Source: Lentinus brumalis
Taxonomy: Eukaryota; Basidiomycota; Agaricomycetes; Polyporales; Polyporaceae
DNA length: 64,000 nt
Direction of reading: 5' to 3'
Assembly: GCA_001792895.1 (NCBI GenBank)
Contig: MARA01000050.1
Location: forward strand, 124,001 to 188,000
Shown here piece after piece: positions 33,124-45,052 of this stretch (positions are counted from its first letter, which is position 1; every line of letters begins with the position of its first letter). The position numbers were made by a program, and so were the translations under genes. The notes beneath the pieces are model-generated. The model made no database searches, had not been told where the DNA came from, and saw only the letters and a program-made list of their open reading frames with translations.

Positions 33124-36100
33124 GGAGCCTGGTTACAACCCAGACAGGATTCGCAGACCAGGCAGTAGCAGGTGATGGGGTGGCTAGTGATGTGTGAAGC
33201 AGATGCGGCGGTCCCGGTGCTCGCAGTGCTGGCCGTCGAGAGTGAGGCGACTGAGGACGGCTCGGGCGCAGTGACTGGGAGCGTGCACGTGACGGTAAAC
33301 AAGCACTGGACGCGTTGTTTGGCCGAGCTTGCATCGCGGCGAACCTCCTGCAGGCTTCAGATGAACTCATTGACAAGCAGCGAAGTACTGACCTTGGACA
33401 CAACGACTAGAGCACTCCGCAAGTACTGTCTGCAGACTGCCACCGCCGCCAGCGGACAGCGCGAGGAGCCTCGAGGCAGGAGGCCTGTTCTTTGCTTCAC
33501 CGTCTGCCCAGGGCATTTGACAGCCTCTGCGCTCCGGGGCGCACTAATCCCTGTCTTCTCCGTCATCGCCCACACGTTGCTCGTGAGATTAATGCAAAAC
33601 GGTAAACCGTTACCTCGCCGTCCTCCCGCTGCGAATCTCCCCAAGATCCCAGCCACATGCCCCGCACCGTCTCCTCCTCATACATAATCATCAAATCTCT
33701 CAATTGCGCACTCGCGCCGATCGGCTGGGACACAGATACCGCGGTGCGTCACTCCGTCGTCCATCTTCTCGCCCCGGGAATCTCGCTCGCTGACGGTCGG
33801 ACAAACAGAGCAATGCCGGACGGCGTATTGGCTGAGCGACTCGTATTGGGCTGCAAATTATCTCGCCGTGCGGCTCGCGCCGTGCTGGGGTGCTCCCCCT
33901 CTCGGAGGTGCTGTACGGCATCACCTCATGGGCCAGCTCGCAGCCGAGACCGCTGTCCTCTCCCTGCCTCGCGTCTACTCACGACATCCGTGATTGTCGA
34001 GGGGTCCGTTCCCAGTCCGTGCACCCGTCGAAGACTCCATCGCGCCCACGCCGACCGCAGTGAGCTCACGGAAGCTCAGAACCTGGCACGTACGCGTGCA
34101 TACGGGACTTCGCGGCTCCCTTCTCGAGGTCTGTTCTGCCCGCGGCTTCGGGCGGGTTCCATCGCACGTTTCTCCTGAACAATGTCCATGACAGGGACGT
34201 GTCCGTGCCGCCGAGCGCTGATACGCAGGCCAGATGCGCTGCGCAATGTCTGCCTGTGCATGCAGCATGAGAACATCTACCCTGGAGTGCGTATATTGCC
34301 CTCGTCGTCTTCTTCCCGAGCCTCACTGACAACCAGGCTCTAGCTCGGCTCATGCGTAGGATCATCGACACGGCTGCGACATGTATTGCGCCACGCCCAG
34401 GGCCACGCACTCTAATTTGTCTGCAGTTCAAGCATCTGCCTGGCAACGTTAGATGAAAGAGAACGACGTCATCGGCCGTGGACCGGCCGGACGCCGCCCG
34501 GCCACGGAACAGGTGCGTGTTGTGTTGTCCCTTAATTTCTGTCGTGCTTTCCGAAGCTGCAGTGTCCGAGAGCTTTGAACGTAACTTCATCACGCCTACG
34601 GATATGGGTGTCACTACTTTTCTGCGTTTATGGTCGCGATGTTGGCGGGGAGCTTGTGCAAGATATCATATCTGATATGGAGGGCGGTTCACATATCAGC
34701 GTAGCCCTGCAATCGATATTAACGCTGCTCGGGTGACCCACGACACATGTCCGGACATGACAGAGCACCGTCGCAAATCCTGTTGGTCAGGAACGCCTTG
34801 TTCTCCGCGTCCCGTCGCTTGATGGACGGACGGACAGGACCTACCACGCGAGTCGTACTTAGCCCGACGACTTGATCCTGCGGTTCGTCCGTCGTCCTTG
34901 TTCGGGAGAGCAACTCCTGTTCGAGCTGCCTATGGTTGTCAGATATTTCTGTGAAGCTGATCACGGGCCAGGAATAGAAAGGCTGTCCGTCGCGGGCGCC
35001 CGAGGCCTGGACACAGTCGACTTCTCTCCTTCATATCCACTGATCTATCGATCTACATAGTGAAGTACGATCCCGCTTCCTCTGCGAAGACCCACTGTCA
35101 GGATAGACTTCAATGGAGTTCCCCGGACAACTGCGTTATGCTTTTCAGGTGTGCTTCCTGCCTCGTGTGGGAGCCATGCTTTGCAGCGCCAGACGGAGAC
35201 GAGATGCTGAATGCGATGACGACGACCTGCGTCGTGTTATCCGCCAAGGAGTTCTGTTCGAAGCTGCCGAAATCCAATGCTGAAGCGGTTGCCTGTACTC
35301 CGCAGGCAGTAAGGTGCAATTTACGCGGGGCGGTCGAGAAGCTGGGGTCTTCGACGTATGGCCACGTCTTGACGGAGCTCATGGTCTTGGGACTTGTGCG
35401 GGTGAGTCGGATCGATCGACCAGTCACCAGTTCCCTCGTATACGCTCGGCAAGTAACTGACAGCGCCCTCCCGTAAACAGAACCCAGCTGGTGTTCAGAC
35501 GAAGCAAGTACCTCACCAGAAACACCGCGTCGGAGCGAATTGAGCGCGGCGAGCTGTCTCCAGGCTAGCCATACGCGAAACCCGCCGGCCACATGTGCCA
35601 CCGCGCTGACGGCATTGTACAGGAATGGTGAGTCCGTCTCGACAATCATCTGCGAACACGCCCCCGCCTCCACGGCCGATCCTGCGTCCTCCCTGATCGT
35701 CGGCCAGAAAGAGAACGTGTCGTCGGCCGCGCCCTGGTTGGCAATGCGAGCTGGTCGGACTCGGGCGAGGCGACGATCACGATGCGTCCTAGGCAGCGAC
35801 GAGTCTGAACATTGTCCTCAGTTTGCTTAACCCGGCGCGATCGAGGACGGGCATCTCGCGCAGCCCGCGACCGCGAGATCTCCGCGGCGGGTCTTCTTTT
35901 TCTGCTCTGAACCCCAATCGGCCGGCGGGGTGGCGACGTAATGGAGAGACAGCTGCAGTGGTGCACGTTGTCCGTAGCGAGAGCTGGGGCGCCTGGCCCG
36001 AGTCAATGGGGCTCAGGTGTGCCCGCTCTTGCGAGGGTTCCATGGCGTGGTGCGGGAGGACGTCCGCGTGCGGTTTTGCCGCCGCAGTTATGGTGCTGCG

Positions 36101-37169
36101 AGCCTTTTGGATCGGCCAGACGGTTGCCTGGAGGAGACTCGGCTGCGTGTGTTGGCATATTCGGGGCGTACACGGCGCAATGACAACCATCCGTGCGCTG
36201 TCATCTCGTGTCGCCGACGCACAGCTGAACGGTTGCGCGCAGGCTTTTGCATCCAGCCTGATCTGTCCGTATACTCCGGGAGCCTCTGGCGCGTTGCCGG
36301 AGCGCGGCGCGTGGGAACCGGCCGGGGGACGATGGACTGGCTGTCACTGACTGTCACTCTACGCAGGTCACGTCAGAGGTGCGCGGCAGGTGCCGGTCCT
36401 GCCTTTCGCGGAGGGAAGGCCGCGCAAGACCCGAGTCAAAATTGCGGAGGCTGTCTGTGCCAGTGCTGTGGGTCGAATTGGCTCGCGAAGCTGGGGGGGC
36501 ATTAAGAAGCATGGCCGCGAAGAGGCTGAGAACGCTGGCCCGTGCGGTGGGCAGAGGCTCTGTGCGCGCACCCACGAAGCCTGCCGAGATCAGAGCAGGA
36601 GCAGAGGAAGGCGGTCGTGGTTCCCAATCAGCCCCGTGGCGTCCTCTGCGCTGTGCCCGTCCGCCTTCGCATCCGGGGCCGTCTTCCTTCACAGGTCGTC
36701 CAAGATCTAACCCGATCAGGGCTGCCCGCGGCGCACAGTTGCTGAGATGTCGCCGCTGACGCTCTGTCTGTTTCCCGTCGAACGGGCGTGTGCTCCCGGC
36801 AACACGCATGGCACTGAGAAACCCAGAACATCAGTCGCATATCGCCAGGGCTCCCGATTTATTGGCGACGCACCCTACACGCATTGCGCCCGGAGTCGCC
36901 GATGCGATTCCTTCACTCAAAGTCATGTCCGAACACATATCTCCAGATTGACATCTCGCATTACCCGACCCTCGCGCGCGGCCAAGGTTCCGCTCCTGCC
37001 CCAGCATGAGAAGCCCGCCCTGCAATATTTAAGGACACTCCTCGGCCGGGGTCGAAGCCACACCCGCCCCTTCCTTCTGCACGCTTCTTGCCCCCATCGA
37101 TCGACTGCCACCCCGCACCTCTTCTGCCTTCTCGCCAATACGATCCGCGCTTCTGATCATCCCTCGACC
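33124..37169. other. 4-kb gene-poor, GC-rich stretch
   Basis: No supported gene in about 4 kb, unusually long for this window. Many overlapping frames exist because the sequence is GC-rich, but none carries a recognisable domain, consistent splice sites or a signal peptide. The best candidate frame is minus 35110-35673 (187 codons), with no family match I can name. The last 150 bp form the desaturase promoter. Confidence 0.45.
37024..37032 (+). promoter_or_regulatory. TATA-like element of the desaturase gene
   Basis: AATATTTAA lies about 140 bp before the start codon at 37170 and is followed by CT-rich leader sequence, as expected for a strongly expressed fungal gene. Confidence 0.45.
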
Positions 37170-39548
37170 ATGCTCAAATACGGGCCCGAATACGAGGAGC
37201 GGTGAGCACGAACACTCCGCGCACATCCCTGGCCCCTCTGTCCCGCCACGCGTGGCATGCTTTGCGTCCAAGGCATGCCCGACGGGGCGGGGCACCGTGC
37301 TCGCCACAGATGGCTTCTCTGCCTCCGTCTCCGTCTCCGTTCGAGCACCGATGACGCTGACACGACGCGTGAAATAGGCTCGCCCGGCCGTACGTGCCCC
37401 CCACGGTCACACTCAAGCAGATCCACGACGCTGTTCCCAGGCAGCTTCTCCAAAAAGACCCTCTCCGGTCCACCGGATACGTCCTCCGCGACGTCCTCTT
37501 CTGCGCGCTTGTCTTCGCCTTCGGCGCCTCCATCGAACCCTTGCTCTCGAGCCACTTCCTGGGCTTCGTCCCCCTGACCGCGCCCTGGCACACGACGCTC
37601 GCCCGGACACTCCTCTGGCTCACGTACTGGTGGTGGCAAGGCATCGCATTCACTTCCTTCTTCTGCATTGGTGAGGCTGTTCAGCATCTCGCTGTAATGC
37701 ATGGCGCACGGCTGACGAGTCCAATTCTGCCTGGCCTCTCCTGCATGCATCGGGCGCTGCAGCACATGAAGTGAGTGCGCCTGGCCTGCTAGGCACAGAA
37801 GGGTGTTAATAATCGCGGCGTGCGTTCACAGCTCGGCCACGGAACCCTGTACAATTCAAAGTGGGCTAACAATATCCTGGGCTTCTTGCTCGATACGGTG
37901 CGTGCACTCCCTTCTGTGCCCTGGGCTGCTACCCATGCCCCTGGCGCCGCATCATCCGTGCTCATCGTCATGGCGAACAGTTCGTACTCGCGCCCTTCTT
38001 CGCGTGGAAAGTCAGCCACAATGCCCACCACGTGCGTAGCATTCCGTTCCGATCGCGCTTGCAGACGGGCTTGGCTCCGTGCGTCGGAAGATGAGTTGCT
38101 GACACGCCGCTGCGCACTATACAGAAAGCGGTGAACTCTATCGAACGGGACGAGAACTACGTGCCCTACCTGCGCAGCGATCTCAAGCTCCCCCCGGAGG
38201 AGCGGGCTTCCACCGCGGATTATGCGGAAGTCTTTGAGGAGACGCCAATCTTCACCGCCGTCCGGATGTTCGTGATGCAGGGGATGTGAGTGTTGCACTA
38301 GATGCGTCCAATGTAGGCACGAACATATCTAACGTCGTAACTCGACCTGCAGGGGTTGGTGGTTGTACCTGAGGTGAGCGGCGCCGAGATGATCTCATCT
38401 TGAGTGCTGATAAGCTCACGCATCCGAACAGCGTGAACAAGCTTGGGGCCAAGTTTTACCCGAAAGGCACCAACCACTTCTCGCCGTTCTCGGCACTGTT
38501 CAAGGACGAGCAGCGTGGGTGGCGTAGAGCTTCGCTCGTATTCATGCCTGTCTGACACAGTCATCTCCACAGGGTTGAGCATCCTCATCTCCGACATCGG
38601 GCTCGTTGGCATGGGCTGGCTCCTGTATCAGTTCGGCCAGGCCTATGGCTGGAAGGCGTTTGTTGCCTACTACTTCGTTCCCTACGTCGTAAGTGGCATC
38701 TGTCTTGGAAGTGTGGCGCTGGCTCATGATTTCGTGTGCAGTTGTGCAACCATTGGTATGGTATCACGTTCCATTCGCAGTGAATTTGTCACTGACATCC
38801 CTCGGCTTTCCCCGCCTTTGGTCTTCCATAGGATCGGTGAGTGCCTCCGCGTCTTTTTGGGACTGTACTTTGATGCTCACATGGTCGTCGACGTTCAGTC
38901 ATGATCACCTTCCTGCACCACTCCGACCCGACCATCCCGCACTTCCGCAAGGAAGAGTGGTCCTTCCTCCGTGGCGCTGCTGCGACTGTCGACCGTCCCA
39001 CTCTCGGCTGGATTGGCCGATTCTTCTTCCACAACGTAGGACTGTCGTCATCACCGTCTTCTGATATCAGATTCACTGAAGCTTCTCATGCAGGTTGCCC
39101 ATGACCACGTCGCGCACCACTTCTTCTCCCATGTTCCATTCTGTACGTTCTTGTGGAACGTTCTCTGGGTGGTGGATTTTGAGCGCTGACATCTTCCCTG
39201 CTTAGACAACCAGCCCGCGATCACGGCAGCAATCAGCAAGGTCCTCGGGGAGAACTACAATTACGACTCCACGGTATGTCTGGAATCGGCCGCGGCCCGT
39301 GTCCGTCACTCTCATGTGATGCTGACGCTCTGCCACAGAACACTTTCCTTGCGCTCTACCGGTCGTTCACGGAGTGCTGCTTCATGGAGGACGAAGGCTC
39401 GATCGTGTTCTACAAAAACAAGTACGGCCTCGCCCAGCGGGAGATCGCCGATGACGCCGTCGTCAAGATCAAGAAGGAGGGCTGGTCGCAGGAGGACCAG
39501 GACAAGCTGCAGGAGGGCGCCATCTCCGACTCGACACGGACTGACTGA
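37170..39548 (+). CDS. FAD2: membrane fatty acid desaturase, delta-12 (FAD2) type
   Basis: Front part MLKYGPEYEER|LARPYVPPTVTLKQIHDAVP, then membrane helices. It converts oleate to linoleate in the ER (family knowledge). Three histidine boxes are visible only after splicing: box 1 AHELGHG (family consensus HECGH), built from an 8-nt exon at 37763-37770; box 2 SHNAHH near 38020; box 3 HDHVAHH near 39100. FLHHSDPTIPHF precedes box 3. Other exons: KAVNSIERDENYVPYLRSDL; GWWLYL in a 21-nt exon (38353-38373); LCNHW in a 14-nt exon (38742-38755) followed by a 5-nt exon (38832-38836); NTFLALYRSFTECCFMED. The gene ends TRTD at 39548. All joints keep frame. Delta-12 versus a bifunctional delta-12/omega-3 role cannot be decided by eye. 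Confidence 0.88.
37763..37770 (+). other. 8-nt micro-exon in the desaturase (His box 1)
   Basis: CACATGAA is flanked by an acceptor (GCTGCAG) and a donor (GTGAGTGC). Joined to exon ...TTCTGCATTG and exon CTCGGCCACGG it reads F-C-I-A-H-E-L-G-H-G, the first histidine box. Without it the box is lost. Confidence 0.85.
38832..38836 (+). other. 5-nt micro-exon in the desaturase
   Basis: GATCG is bounded by CCATAG and GTGAGTGCC. It joins the 14-nt exon ending CATTG (38742-38755) to TCATGATCACC, giving C-N-H-W-I-V-M-I-T-F-L-H-H in frame, the expected family sequence. Confidence 0.8.
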
Positions 39549-40350
39549 TTGACGTCTGCCAACTTGAACTGGGGCACGACCGTGGGGCCCGGCATAAGTA
39601 TTGCTGGTGGCAGGGGGGTTATCGTGACACTTGAATAGAACTTCGCTCCGGGACTGACTAGATGCCTGGTTGTACTTTATTACCATCATGTATGTATTTA
39701 ACCAACATCTCTATGCTCATTCCTATGTACCACATCCCGCGCTGGACTGAGACGAAGCCGGCGGGTCGCTACGCCACAATAGGCACTGCCACCACCGGTA
39801 CACTTCGCAAGCGTGTCGAGCGTCAGATGACTCGTGCTCGCTCCGTCTGTCTTTCACCAGTTGTCCGCCGTTCGCAACTTCTATGATACCAGCTGACATC
39901 TCAGACACTTCGAGACACTGCAAGTGCCTGGAAACTGGCCGTCTTCCTTGCTTCCGGTCACCGGTACAGCGTTGTGCGTCCGTCAATGGAGCACGCACCG
40001 CAGTCACGAGCTGGCGGACGCGCTCGTCCGCGCGACCATCGACGGCCCGCCTGTTCAAAAGAACGTCTTCTGAGCTCAGATATCAGCACGGGGCGCGCTG
40101 GCGTGAGCTCCGTTGAACAAGTCGAGTAGGACGAGGATATGCCGCTTGCTGGGCAATACGTCAATCAGCTTCAGCTTCTCCACAGTTCCCCCGCGAGTCC
40201 GACTCGACCGAGTTTCCATGTATTCGTTGCTCGGGCCCCGCGATCCTCGACGGCCCGAATAGAGGGCTATATATTGGCGGGACAGCGCGCGTCGACGGCC
40301 GCAAGGCTCGCCTGCAAAGTCGCAACGGCGTTGACGCAAAGCTGGGCACG
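39549..40350. other. intergenic between desaturase and GH51 gene
   Basis: No gene supported. The end contains a TATA-like CTATATATT at 40267-40275, about 80 bp before the GH51 start. Confidence 0.5.
40267..40275 (+). promoter_or_regulatory. TATA-like element of the GH51 gene
   Basis: CTATATATT sits 76-84 bp before the start codon at 40351. Confidence 0.5.
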
Positions 40351-43300
40351 ATGAGGCTGGTATTTTTGAATTCCCTTCTTCTCGGCAGCTTCGCCGCGTC
40401 CTGTCTGGCGGTTACCGTGACAGTCAACAAGACGCCGAGCCACTCCGTTCCGTCGACGCTCTGTGAGTCCGAGAGTTCCGACTATCTGCCACCCGCGCTG
40501 ACCGCAGGCGAACACAGATGGACAGATGTTCGAAGTGAGGACGCCATCGGTTGCTGTTGAACATGCGAGATTGCTGACGTCCATGCGCAATGTTGCCAGG
40601 ACATTAACGTGGGTGCTTTCCGTGTGCATGACGTTACTTTCCCATGTCCTGACCTCCTTCACATTGCAGCATGTGAGTCGCTACTGCTGCTCTCCGTAGC
40701 CCGCCATTTTGACCGCGTTTACGATCGGCTAGAGCGGAGATGGTGGTCTCTACGCGGAACGTACGTCTTCCTACTGACTGTGCAAGCACACCGCGCCGCA
40801 TGTTCACGTATCCTCGGATGCAGTGTTGCAAAACAGAGCATTTCAACAGGTCACGCCGAGTGAGTCCAGGTCTCATTACGTCCGCAGCAGCATTTCTGAT
40901 CGCTCCTCTCAAGACACCACGGCAGCACTGAACGCGTGGAGTGCCCTCAATGGCGCCAAGCTCGCCGTCATTGCAGATCCGACCCCCGTTTCCAAAGCCT
41001 TGCCAAACTCTCTTCAATTCACCGTCCCGAGTGGCTCGTCTGGAGCCGTCGGATTTACCAACGCAGGCTTTTGGGGTGCGTATTTGTTCCTGGCCGTGTC
41101 GCGAGTACCGTTTGTTCGGCTGAGCTCACGCCGCTCTGCAGGGATCAAGGTTGACTCTGCGTGGATGTACAAGGCCTCGTTCTACTATCGCTTCCCAGCG
41201 TCTTCCTCGTTTTCCGGAACGCTGACGGTCGGGATCCGGGCCAACAATGGCGGAGCGACTCTCGCCTCCGCGACTACGACCATTCATGGCACAGCGACCA
41301 CCTGGACCCAGGTCAACCTGAGCTTCAAGCCGAAGTCGTCAGCATCGAACCTCGCTAACAGCTTCTTCGTATCGATCGACGGCGCTGCGGCTGCCGGGCA
41401 CACTATCAACTTTGCGATGTTCTCGCTCTTCCCGCCCACGTTCAAGGACAGGCCGAATGGAATGCGTATCGACATTGCCGAGGTCCGTGGGCGAGTCTTG
41501 ACATGGCTAGCGGGCGCGAGTCTCATGTCAAGTGTTGTAGGCACTGGCCGAAATGGGCCCGGCCTTTTTCCGCTTCCCAGGCGGAAATAACCTTGTATGT
41601 CGCTCGTTTGTCGCGCTTATTCTGACATATGCATTACTCACCCGCCTTCTCCCACGAATAGGAGGTGAGACGTTCCATCTAGCGGTACCGCCGATGCCCG
41701 AGTCCCGACGGTCTTTGTTAGGGCGAGACTTTTGGGACGAGATGGCAGTGGAATGCTACCGTCGGGTCCCTGCTGGACCGCCCTGGAAGGGTGGGTGATT
41801 GGGGCTACGTGAACACAGAGTATGTGCTTCTTTCCCATGTTCACTGGCTTGGGGCCCTCAATTTGACAGTTATTGCCCAGCGGCCTTGGTCTTCTGGAAT
41901 ATCTTGAGTTCTTCGAAGATGTGGGTATGGAGCCTATCATGGCTGTGTGGTCAGGCGAGTAGATCTCCCAACGTCGCGCCACATTGTCTGTCTACTGACA
42001 ACACTTCCATGTCGCAGGGTACGCGCTCGGCGGCACTAGCGAGCCTGAGAGCCAGCTGGCACCATTCATTCAGCAAGCCAAGGACCAGGTGAAGAGTTCT
42101 TCCCGCGGGGACCGGTTATGTCGGAGGATGCTCACCCTGTGCACCCGTGTGTGCCTTGGCAGATCAACTTCGTCATTGGGGACCCTGCAACCAGTGCACC
42201 AGGTATCGTACAAGCTCAAGTTTTCATTTGAGTTCATTCGCGAGCAATGAGGGCGATTATAGCGGCTCTCCGTGCTTCGCTCGGGCACCCCGAGCCCTTC
42301 ACGCTGCGTTTCGTGGAGATAGGAAATGAGGTGGGTAATCACTCGAAGCTATTCTATCACCGCAGATCGTTTGCGCCGCTTGATAAAGCTAGACTGATGC
42401 TTATTTCCATCACAGGACTTCATTGGCTCTGCTCCGTCGACGTGAGTGCATCCGATGCGAGGATATGGCGGCTTCGCGTGAAGATTGAACCTTGCAATAG
42501 CTATCCATACCGCTGGCGCGACTTCTTTGGGAACCTGAGCGCCGAGTTCCCTCAGATTCGTGCGTTCCCTTTGCTCGCGTATTCAGTACATCCGTGGGGG
42601 CTGACCATGCGAATTGGCAAAACGTGCAGGGTTCCTCGCGACTTCTAACGTCGGAAGCCCAATCCTATCACCAGCGCCTCCCTCGTATGATGTACATGTC
42701 TACCAGACGCCGAGTAAGCCTGGAAACTGGCTAAGATTGAGTTCGAGGCCTGAACTCTCACCACGCAGCGTGGTTCTACCAGAATGCCTTCTACTATGAC
42801 TCGTTCCAGGCAAGTCTCTCCCTTGCAGCGGACAGCCCGTCGTGACCGCTCGCTGATTTCCTTCCCGGTAGCGGGACGGCACGACTTACTTTGAGGTACG
42901 TCGCCGGCCGGCTTCGTCCCCGGGTGTGACGTGCTGAAGGGTCATATACGTGAAGGGAGAGTATGCTGCAATTTCCACCAACTCCAGCAACCTGTTCGGG
43001 ACGCCAGCGCAAGGTCGCTTGTTGTGGCCGACTGTGGCGAGTAAGTCGCACATCCTTGCCGGACTCTCATCCGTTTCCTTATGAACGATGGTCTAGGTTC
43101 CTCCGGCGAGGCTGCGTTCATGACAGGCTTGGAGCGCAACAGCGACATCGTGTTCGCCGCCTCCTACGCTCCCTTGCTGCAGGTGAGCGAGAGCCATCGT
43201 ATAGGAAAGTTTCGTCGCTGAGTGTGCGTTTTCTACATAAGCACGTCAACTCGACTCAATGGGTAGGTCATTCACTATCCTTTCACGTTCCCTACTCCCA

Positions 43301-43925
43301 TTTCTGATGATACCTCATAGACCCCTGACCTTATCTCCTTTGAGTGCGTGCCGCTCATGCCCTGTGTGCTAATGAGATGTAGAGCTTACTCGTGCTCCGC
43401 AGCGCTGGTTCAGTAATCCGGTCGACCAGCTACTACACGCAGAAGGTATCCCGCGATCCCCCTCCTCTGCATCATAACCATCTTCTCACGCACATGTCTG
43501 CACACAGCTTTTCGCCACCAACGTTGGAGACCAGTACCTCGCCTCCACACTCCCCACCAGCGGAAGCACGCTGCACTGGAGCATCACCCGCTCTTCAAGC
43601 TCCGGTGAAACGTTCATTAAGGCAAGCCAGGCTTCCCCGTATATGCAATACCATTCCTGAAGTGCTAACTGACGGTTTCCATGATGGTGCCCAGGTCGCA
43701 AACGCGGGCAGCGCCACTGCCAGCCTCACCTTCGATTTGAGCCAGTTCAGCACGGTCGCCAGCACAGGCACGCTGCAGCAGCTCACCGGGGCACAGACCG
43801 CTAGCAACACGCCCGCCGCGCCGAACACCGTCACGCCGAAGACGAGCAGCATCACCACGGGCAAGTCGTTCACCTTCAACGCGCCTGCCTTCAGTGTTAG
43901 CGTCATCACAGTGACTACCCACTGA
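40351..43925 (+). CDS. GH51 alpha-L-arabinofuranosidase, secreted, micro-exon-rich
   Basis: Secreted hemicellulase that removes arabinose side chains from arabinoxylan/arabinan (family knowledge). Signal peptide MRLVFLNSLLLGSFAASCLA. The first catalytic-domain motif YGQMFEDINHSGDGGLYAEL is spread over exons of 17 nt (40518-40534), 9 nt (40600-40608), 3 nt (40670-40672) and 28 nt (40733-40760). A carbohydrate-binding-like beta domain follows (SLQFTVPSGSSGAVGF, TIHGTATTWTQV). Then FFRFPGGNNLEGETFGTRWQ, whose E is a second 3-nt exon (41662-41664), and WNATVG, DGLGLLEYLEF, the acid/base motif FVEIGNE|D, DVHVYQTP, and YFE|GEYAAIS with the likely nucleophile Glu. C-terminal beta-domain ends SVSVITVTTH at 43925. 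One intron (41955-42017) uses a GC donor (GCGAGT). With these introns the whole frame is open. Confidence 0.9.
40600..40608 (+). other. 9-nt micro-exon in GH51 (Asp-Ile-Asn)
   Basis: GACATTAAC between TTGCCAG and GTGGGTGC supplies D-I-N of the conserved FEDINHSGDGG motif. Confidence 0.85.
40670..40672 (+). other. 3-nt micro-exon CAT in GH51 (single His)
   Basis: CAT is preceded by ACATTGCAG and followed by GTGAGTCG. The flanking introns would be 61 nt (40609-40669, branch-like CTGAC) and 60 nt (40673-40732, branch-like TTGAC), the normal size here; skipping it would need one 124-nt intron and delete the conserved His of DINHSGDGG. Confidence 0.82.
41662..41664 (+). other. 3-nt micro-exon GAG in GH51 (single Glu)
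   Basis: GAG lies between acceptor GAATAG and donor GTGAGACG. Flanking introns are 67 nt (41595-41661) and 57 nt (41665-41721). Joining CTT|GAG|GGC gives N-N-L-E-G-E-T-F-G-T-R-W-Q-W, the conserved family sequence. No other splice choice restores the frame so well. Confidence 0.85.
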
Positions 43926-45052
43926 GGCCGAAGCCTGGCGGCGCGCAATCGGTCGGGAGAAGCGAAGGATGATATTGGGATCTTCTCTTCTTCATTCCGG
44001 CATGTGCGTTGATCAGTAGGATGATGTATATTAGCATGATGACCACGGAAATTCAAGCGAGGCACGTTCATCTTCATCAGCTCGTCCTCCCCGAACTTGT
44101 CGAACGTGTTCTGAATGGCGGACAATCACTTGCATCAACTTCACGTGCATCGTGCGCGGCCTATTGACTATTTGTCAGGATGTGAGAAGCGTTGCAAGGT
44201 CCTTCGGAATTCACAAAGGTCTGAGTACTATGGACTCACCATCAATCAATAGGTTCTGTACACCTTCCTGGCCATTGCGCGTGGTCGTCTTCCTCGCGGC
44301 TCACGCAGGATTCGTGCTGACGTCGAGCGTGGACTTGATGAAAAGTCATCTTTCGGCGTCGAATCCCAGGAAAAGCTAGATAGACAACCGTGTCGGCTCC
44401 GACACCGATCCGCGAACCTTTTATCCAAACAAGCTCGTATAGACTTTGCCACTACGGGATGACGGCAGGCCGTGGACGGAAAAATCACTATGGAAGTGGA
44501 ACGGGACCACTCGTCGTTGTGCAAATTGATCATACTAGTGGGCGATGTTTATCGTGAACTACTCGAGTCGAGGAAAATACTAGCAACGGCCTTGGCGTAC
44601 CCATGAGACCTGTGTTCCGCAGCAGTGAGATGGACAAGGCGGACTGTCAGGTATGCGTATAGAGCACGGACATCGTCGACGCACCTGAACTGATTCATCT
44701 GTCCAGACAATTTAATTATCAAAATCGTGGTGCATACCTTGGCAACGGTGCGTTCGTGGGCATATTCAGTGTATCTGATGGGGCGGTTGTAACTTGAAAG
44801 CAGCAGCTGCCAGCGCGAGGTGCGGGTCGCGCTGTCCCAGCCTCAGCTTACACTCTATTGAAAGCTCGACATCTCGTGTATAAGTACACGATTGGGTACA
44901 TTGACGGATCGTGGGCTGCCTACTGCTGCCTAGGTGAGACGACAGTGTTGGAGGTTACTTAGTGCAAGCGGAGTGTCAGACGCCCGCAAATTATACTGAA
45001 CGCCCGATCGGGCCGGTCGTACGTTGAGTCTCCTCCTTGCTACTACATCGCC
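43926..45052. other. intergenic between GH51 and the deaminase gene
   Basis: About 1.1 kb without a supported gene on either strand. AT-richer than the flanking genes. Expected to contain the deaminase promoter. Confidence 0.5.

Noticed and set aside
35110..35673. 187-codon minus-strand frame in the gene-poor interval
   Set aside because: Tempting length, but no domain recognised and equally long frames occur on the other strand in this GC-rich DNA.
41595..41730. Apparent one-base deletion in the GH51 gene
   Set aside because: Resolved by the 3-nt exon GAG with good splice sites, which restores the conserved sequence without any frameshift.
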